Of a stretch of 64,000 bases of DNA, positions 48,501 to 57,500 are shown one piece after another; position 1 is the stretch's first letter, and every line of letters begins with the position of its first letter. The notes beneath the pieces were generated by a model. That model saw only the letters and a list, made by a program, of their open reading frames with translations, was not told where the DNA came from and made no database searches. This DNA comes from Diabrotica undecimpunctata (Eukaryota > Arthropoda > Insecta > Coleoptera > Chrysomelidae). The position numbers and the translations under genes were made by a program. Location: assembly GCF_040954645.1 (NCBI RefSeq), contig NC_092803.1, positions 15,687,230 to 15,751,229 of the forward strand. Reading direction: 5' to 3'.

Positions 48501-51500
48501 GGGCTCTAATTTGACACATACCTTGACCTTGAATGATGACTATATTTATTTAATAACTTACCTAAACCAGGAATGGCTTTTACTTCCAGAACTGTGGCTT
48601 GAAGCTCATCAGAATACATGAGACGTTTTGTTAACTTTGTTTGACAAAATTCTACTATTAAAGCCAGTAAGTTTCCCATTCCTTCTCCTGTGATTGCACT
48701 TGTAGGAACCAGGGAGACGTAATTGCGAATATCAGGGTTTTCATAGAATAGAGCGGCGTTCAATCCTGAAAAAAGTCAGTTGTATATCACTATACACAAA
48801 CATCAAAAATACAAGAGTTTCGTTTTGTAAGTTTGTCCGACAGGGCAATTGTGTGGATAATGCTTACAGAGATGGGTCAAAATACAAAAATATGGCAAAA
48901 ATTTCCATCTTACAAAGAGTCCGCTACATAAACTTATAATGACAAGAACATAAATTTTATTAACTAATATAGGTCTAAAACATAATTATTCTAACATACC
49001 TTGTTCAGCAAACTGTACAACGACCTCTTTGGTCCTCTGTTCGAACTCCATCTGTGTATTTCCGGCTTGAGATTTTAACACATCCCTAATGTCTTTCCTA
49101 CTCATAGTCTGCCAGTCATACAACCTGTCAATTTTGTTCAGTGCTACGATAAAAGGCGTCTTCTTATTCTTCAATATATTGATGGATTCAATAGTTTGGG
49201 GTTCCAGACCGTGCATAATATCTACGACCAATATAGCGATGTCACAAAGTGAAGAACCACGATTTCGAAGATTGGAGAAGGACTCGTGACCGGGTGTGTC
49301 GATGATTAGAAGTCCGGGAATTCTCATATCTTTCTCGTTTATCTAAAAATAATACATGGTTTAAAAAATATCTGGATTGAAAGTTGCACGCAATATGGTT
49401 ATAATCTATTTCTAATGAGTGTAGAGTAATAAAATCTCATGAAGTATTCAAAAGCGCTACAGGGTAATCCGTCAATAATCCGTCAATAAATTCCGTCCGC
49501 ATTGCAAAATTCTGTCGTTTCATAAAGAGCAGGTAGGTATCACCCTGTTTTAAGGGATTAGTCCATTGTTATCGACAGATAAACACTGAGCCAGAGGCGC
49601 GCTAGTGGGTTAATTGACAAAAGAATATGCATTCTTAAAAATCATATTAAAGGAAATAAAAATGTAATACAGCAGAAGAGTGTTATTAAAAAAATATAAA
49701 ATGTAACAATAAAATATATACGAACCGAAATCGGGAAATACTCACAAACACACACGAATGAACTTTACATATTGAAACACTTGTGGGGAGTTTAAATCAA
49801 TTTATTCACAAAAACTACAAAAACTTTACTGGATACGTTATTACAATTCTACATCACTATAGTCTTCATCACTATCTGGTCTGTTCTTCTCTACGGAGTC
49901 GAAACATGGACTTTAAAAATAAAGAGCCTGAATAGAATCGAGGCATTTGAAATGTGGGTGTACCGTAGAATTTTAAAAATTCCTTGGACAGCACGAAAAA
50001 CAAATGAAGAAGTACTAGCGAGACTCAATTTAGAAAAAGAACTATTGAGAACAGTCAAAAGAAGAAAAACCAGTTATTTAGGGCATTTGTTGCGCAACGA
50101 GAAATACTACATCCCTCAGTTGATAATAAAAGGCAAAATAGAAGGAAAGCGAGGAATTGGAAGAAAAAAATTGTCCTGGTTACGTAATATCAGAAACTGG
50201 ACAGGACTTGGATTTGAGGAACTCTTAAGAACAGCTGAAGATAGACAAACGTTTGCCACCATAACCGCTAACCTCCATTGATGGAGACGGCACTTGAAGA
50301 AGAAGAATAGTCTTCATCCGAAGAACTGTCATAATCCCCTGGTGTTATAATTATAGGGTCAACCACCTGATCGACCAAGTTGTCCAGTTCCCACATTTTA
50401 TCTCCCTCTTTTAAAACATGCTGGATTGCTTTTTGCCAGTTTTCTGATGTGATTTCCATAATGGCTTGATCAAACAATACCTTGACATCTTTCATTTTAA
50501 ATGTGGTATTGTGCCTTGCAACATATCCTTTAACTTGTGCCCATATAAGTTCTATGGGATTTAATTCGCAATGATATGGCGGTAGGCGTAGCACAGTTAC
50601 TTTATACTTTTCTGCTACATCTTCTACGGCATATTTTATGAAGCGAGATTTATGTTGTTTTACTACGGCTAGTAGTTCCTTCTTTATTGAATTCGTCTCA
50701 AACTGAATACCTTTATTTGACAGCCAGTTAATAATTTCTTGCTTTCTCCAAGCTGAAGTTGGTACCTTCTCTATGCGCCTTGAATGGTAGCTTGCATTAT
50801 CCATAACCACGACCGAATCAGCTGGAAGAAATTTTAACATTTCCCCGAAGTAGTCTTCGAAGACATCCGATTTCATGTCCTCATGATAATCTCCCGTCCG
50901 ACACGACTCAAAGCTTAACAAACCTTCTTTTAAAAATCCTTCTTCGCTTCCAATGTGAGCAATTATAAGCCTCTTCCCTTTTCCCGAAGGCACTTTAATA
51001 CCCGTCGAAAGGCCTTCTATGAAAGCTTGGCGAGCACTTGTTACATTTTTATCTTGCCACATTTTTTGGACTATATAACCTTCGTTTATCCACGTCTCAT
51101 CAAGATAAAAAATTTTCTTGTGCTCTCTGCGGTACTGTTTTATAGTTCTCAAATATTTTCGTCTCCAGCAAATGATTTCATCACTTTCCAGTAATAGTGC
51201 CTTTCGATTGTGCTTTTCCCAGGAAAAATTCATACTTTTTAAAGTTTTCCATAAAAGTTTTCTGGATATCAAAGGAATATCGTTATCTTGGCTTATCTCC
51301 ATTAGTATTTTGTCAAGGGTGGGTATTTCCTTTTTAAAATAAAACGAATGAACTTTTCTTCGAATGTCACGTTTGGTGTCTTCACCTAAGATTTTTATTG
51401 GTCTTCCTGATTTTCTCTTGCATGGACTTAACTGGCCTGATATCTTTCTTTCTCGCAATAATTTAAAAATCGTGGACTGTCCAATTCCAGTCATTCGGGC

Positions 51501-54500
51501 ACATCGCTCAACACTTTCTTGCACAGACAAACTAGGGTGATCGTGTTTTATGCAATCATATACATTTAAAATTATAACTTTTTCACTAACAGATAGCGGA
51601 GAATTTTTTACACCTCTTTTCTTTGGAGTAAATGTCGCCATTTTATAACTTTTTCACTATTTCTATATCACAATATTACTGTACGTTTAATTGGTGTATT
51701 AACAATTACTAACTCGAATGTCGAATGATAATAATAAAATAAAAGAGGGATTATAATGAAAGTGTAAGTAAAACCTCATTACGCGTTATTAGTCTTCATG
51801 TTGATTTATTTTAGTTCTTAGTAATATTAGGAGGTGCGTCATACCCTTATCAGTTTCTTCTAATGCTTTTATTCGTTCAGTAAGGAAGTGAATTTGTTTT
51901 TATAAATAAAAATGTAATTAGCTTTAATGACCATATAATGGAATACGAGTTTGAAGAATAAGTTAATCGAAAAATTAAATAAAATTGGTTATCACAAAAT
52001 ATCCAAAATATGATATTTTGAGGTACATCAATTTTTGACGACGAAGTTGACATCCGTCCATTTGCCTACGCCCATGACGACACCGAAATTCAGGCAAATT
52101 TTATGACACTTCATGATTTATTACTCTACACTCATTTGAAACCAATTATAGTCGTTTTATCATACACTAACATAATGGCACAACCATTGAAAACATCTAA
52201 AATTCTTATAATAATAATAATAATAATAATAATGTTTATTAATTTTTCATATACATTGTATAAAAAGAACAATAATTTAAGTATGTTATTTACACATCAA
52301 AAAATAAACATCTGGTACTACCCGTTAAAACCAAAAATGGTCGAGCACGGGCGTCGTGTGTGCATTGTGTATTTGATACATTAACAATCCAATAATTACA
52401 TATAAATAATTAAATAAATCTAATTATACAATAATTCTGTATTTCAGTTATTTCAGTTTGTATAACGCATTTTTATGTTTTGATGATGAAAATTATATTT
52501 ATTTTGATTTTATAACTTTCAGTAATCAAAAACTATTACTAAACAGTTTAGTTACTATTACTATGACTGAATTATTATTTGCTTAATCCATTAAATTTTG
52601 TATATAGCTGCGATCCAAATTAAGAATATATTTTTTAAATATTGATTTTATCATTATTAGTGAGTTGAGAGTAATTAGGTATATTTTATATTTATCAGGT
52701 AAGGCATTAAATATTCTTGGAGCTTGATAAAGGAGGTATCTTTGACCTAATCTTTTTTTGCTAATTCCAGTTTTTACATGTTTATTTGTTTTATTGCGGG
52801 TTTCATACGGGTGGCATAGTTTATGAAGTATATGTTTTCTATTATATATGTAAACTAACATGGAATACATATATAGTTGTCTTGTGTCCATTACTTTGGC
52901 TTCAATAAATAGAAGATGACTTGAGTAAGTACGTTGTTTATATAATATTATTTTTAGTATTCTCTTTTGTAAAATATCAACTTTTTTTAAGTATGTTTTT
53001 AAAACACCACCCCAGCCAAGTATTCCGTATCTAATTCTAGACTCAACAAGAGAGTGATATAATATTTTTAAATATTTTATTTATCTGGGTAATGAATATA
53101 AAGTAGACCAACAAACATATAGTAGTGGTGCCTCTGCGTGAATTCCACTTTTTTTAACTTTTTCATTAACAGACTGTGCATATATGCCATATATCAACTG
53201 CAACCGGTTCGAAGTATCAATTATAAAAATAACAATGGAAAACAAAGGATAGTTGTAAAGCTTAATTAACAAACTGACCTGAGTACTGATCTGAGTATTG
53301 TAGAAGTGATTTAATTTGATCTATTAACCTTATTTATAAATCAGAAAACGCTTAATAGCTTTTTGACAAGTTCAAAAAATTAGTTTATTACACTAATATT
53401 AAGATACATTAAAACAGATCATATGAAATCGCTGGTATTACAGCAAATATGTTTTTATACGTTTGTCAACGTTTGAAGAGGTTACTGCTATAGGAATTAA
53501 TATTTATATTGATATTGATAAGTAAAAATAAAAATCTTACCCCTTTAACAATCCTAACTTGTTCCTTAATAGCGTCAATAGGCACATTCGTGGCACCGAT
53601 CTGTTGAGTAATGCCACCAGCTTCACCATCTTGCACATTGGTCCTCCTCAATTTATCTAAAATCTTCGTTTTTCCTGTATCTACATGTCCAAGTACACAA
53701 ACAATAGCAGCTCTCAAATTGTCTGGAGATTTGTTCTTCTCTGCATCTTCTTTCCGAAGCTGGAAATTAAAATAAATTATGCTAAATTGTGAACTTAACT
53801 AATGTGGTTGAACTATTACTTTGATTCTTTCCAGAGCTCTATCACGAGCCTTTTCCGCAGCAGTTCTACCGTCACCATCGTCATCATCTGACTCAGAATC
53901 ACTCTCCTCTTCTTCACTGTCCGAATCGTCTTCATCCTCCGAGCTGCTTTCCTCTTCATCGTGCGCTTCCTTCGATTCGGATGGTTTTCCTGATTCCTGT
54001 GCTTTAATATCTAAAATGCATACTCGTTAAATACATTATAATATATGTTAATAAACAGTGCTCATACCAGTCTCTTGGGATTCCTCTTCTTCTTCAGACG
54101 ATGCATCCCAAGCGTCTTTGACATCATCTTCTGGTTCCGGCTCTTTTGCTTCTACTGGTGGTATAGTAACTGCTTCTTCTTTGGGAGATTCTTCTTTTTC
54201 TATTTTTTCTTCTTGTTCTTCAGCTTTGGGAACTTAAAAGACATATTATTTATTATTAATGCAATAATAAAAAAAAATTAGGTTATCTACCATCCAAAAT
54301 GGATGCTCATAATAAAACAGTGCCGTGACAATTGAAAGCCAGTCTTTGACAATGTTTCATCACAGCAAAAATAACAAATTTTATTTCCATTTACAGTGAA
54401 AAGTGAAACTTGATTTCATTATTTCACATCTGAGATGAAGGAACTGTAAAAATGGGAGAATGGGCTCTACAACAAGCTGATGGCTTGTAAACTAGTGATG

Positions 54501-57500
54501 GTGATGGGGCTTGAGTCCACCAAACGGCTCTCAGGGGACCAAGAAAACAGCAACACGAAAGGTAGGGGCATATTATACAGTACCCACACCACACGGCAGC
54601 TGTTTAAAAGAAAATCACAAACTACTGTCACTACCAGGCCTCATCTACTTTCACAGTAGGTTTATACCGATATTAGGAGCTCTGTATGAACTGATATTTA
54701 ATTTCTCCTGGACTCTTGGGACCAGCATAGACCGAATTAATAAACATAAAAAACAGAGACCTAAGAAGTACTCAACTATTTCGAAAATGAATGACCAGTA
54801 GTTGAAGGAAGAACTACCAAACCCCAAAACATCGGAACAAAAACCAGATTTTAGAGGACGATTCGATTACTCTTACAGAAAACACAGAGATAATTAAGTA
54901 TCTCATAAAGCTTACCTGGAGTTAAAAGAAGGAAGGTCAGGTACATGATATTGACACTGACAAGGTCGTTATACCACGGAAACCTGCAGCTATATCTCGA
55001 AGAAGAACTGATGTGACAAAGGCTGCTAAGTGAACTGTGTCTACCAAAAGTACTCAAAACAAAAAAATAACAAACAGATCAAACCTGCGATTTTCTCGTG
55101 AAGTTGTTGTTGTGTGTTGTGGCAGTGGCCTCAAAAACTACCCGGGAAAAATGGTAACCGAAAATGAAATAAGGTCCATAAAAGATGCCAATAAAACTTC
55201 TCGATGAAACTCCATCTCCTTTTTGGCATAAATGATATCGACTCATATACAGGTACTTAAGAGTTAATATGTGCTGAGAAAGAGTCCTTTAATATAACAA
55301 AGGACTTGCTTGGACGAAAAAATGGAGTGCAAACCAGCTAGTAAGGTTGAAAAATTCCCTAAATTTTTTTTTTTGAATTGGAATTTGAAGGCGACATTAG
55401 CCCTCTTGGTAAACTTTTTAGTAGAGGACTCAGGGTCGAAGCGTTGCATAGTCTTGGGTTCTAAGCTGGCCACCCATGGGGGTCTACAAGTGAGTCTCAG
55501 AGTCGACAAGTAGTACCAGATAAGATTAAACAGGCTACATTGAAAGTTTTATACCAAGTCCACAGTTCTAGTTTTAAACAGTTGGCTGAAAGAAAGTCTA
55601 CACATACTGGAAACTCTAATGAACCAAAACCTGCGACAATCCCTTCCACACAAGAGACGGAGGGAGAATCCATGTAGACGGAAGGAACTTCATAGTCTAT
55701 AGTGAGGTTTGTTTACATCTGGTGAACGGCTTGTTGGAATTTAGTATAGTAAAAATAGCTCATTTACCTGGAGTTTGCTCCTTCTTCTGCTTACTCGGCC
55801 TTATCCTCGTTCCCAGTCGTGGTTTCTTCTCGCCTACATCGGGTAATTCTACACCTTGTGCTTTCAAACTATCTATTAATGCTTGAGCCCTAGCCCTATC
55901 AGCCTTTTGTTTGGCAGTCAATAGTTTTCCTTCGGCTTTCAGTCTTTCTTTGCGTTCTTTTTCTTTCTGTAAATATAAAAAGTGTAAGCTTAAAAAATAA
56001 CTATCCCTATTGTCTTGTTGGATCTAAAGGTTTATCAAACGTTGAAGTAAATTGTACACGCATATATGTAAATTAATATTAAAAGGTAATAATCAAATAA
56101 TCAGAAATTCATGCAATATAGAGGCAATGAAGTAGAAGGAATAAAAAAAATAACCAAGAGCGGATGGACGAAACCTGAGAAGACCACGAATATATGCGAA
56201 ATACCAGCGAAAAACTCAAGGAATGGTGTAGTTATATCGAAAATTCATTTAATGGTTAATCCACCCGTATATTTTAAAGAATTTTACAGGTTCAGGTATA
56301 GATACAACAACAGAAGAGGTCATTATCCAAAAATAATAAAGCGGTAGGATCTAATGGCATACACACAGTCTTAAAAGTCATAAAAAATGCTCGGATTACC
56401 GCCTAATTAGCCTTGTTTTAAAGATATTTTTAAAGGTAATTCATAGAAGAATTTATAAAAAATTTTAATCTTTTATGGGAGACACACAGTTTGGATTTTG
56501 TGCAGGTCTCGAAACGAGAGAAGCCTTATTTAGTTTTCAGGTCCTAGTTTAACGCTCTGGCGACGTGTCAGTACTAATATATACTTGTTTTATAGATTAT
56601 GAAAAGGCTTTCGATCAATGTGTCCATCACATAAAACTTCTGGATACTGTAACGATGTCATCGCCAGCGCTTACCGCTTGCTTGCCATCTCTTTGAACGC
56701 ACGCACTCCCACCGACCAGCTACCACTACCATCGATGCGTGCTGGAGATTCGGCAACGATATAAAACGCCGTCCACCGTAACAGTAGTATCGGCAATATT
56801 TATTTTTCGCAGGTGGATTTTATTTACTAGGATTCGTATTTTTATTTTCTTGTACATATTGTATAGAAGCTAATTTTGTTATTTATTTGAATATAATTTT
56901 ATTTAGATTAAACTTATGTTTTGCTGAGTCTAATAGAGCCACCCGCCACCATACTTTTAAAGAGGTTGGCCTGCATAAATGTGATTTAAAGTTAATCACC
57001 AACTTGTACTGGAAACAGACTGCCCAAATAAAAGTTGTTGAACAGCTATCTGAAGAAGAATTACAAGAGTTATTAGTCAGGGATACTATCTCCGCTGTTA
57101 TTCAACGTTAACAGCAAAAAAATAATAGACAAATCACTCTATAACTTCGAAAAAGGCCTGTTCATAAATGGTATAAAAGTAAACAACTTAAGGTATGCCG
57201 ACGATACCGTTTTTATTTGCAAACACTCTGGTTTACAAGAGTTGCATCCAATAGTTCCGATTTCAGGGCTTAACCTGAATGAAAGAAAAAGAAAGCGGTT
57301 GGTAGTCTCAAAAAAATATCAGAAGAATATTGAAAGCGAATGACCAATAAATAGAACTGGTTCAACCCTACCAATACATAGATTGCCAGCTTAATGAAAA
57401 CTGGGATAATATGCAAGAGGTTCTTGTTAGAATCGAACAGGTCAGGTCATCATTTATCAAAATAAAACCAGTTTTTTTTTAGTCATGATTTGTCGTGTGA

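Noticed and set aside
54511..55513. Open frames of 67-96 codons on both strands in an eIF5B intron
   Set aside because: No recognisable domain, no consistent codon pattern, and overlapping frames on both strands; kept only as unexplained intron.
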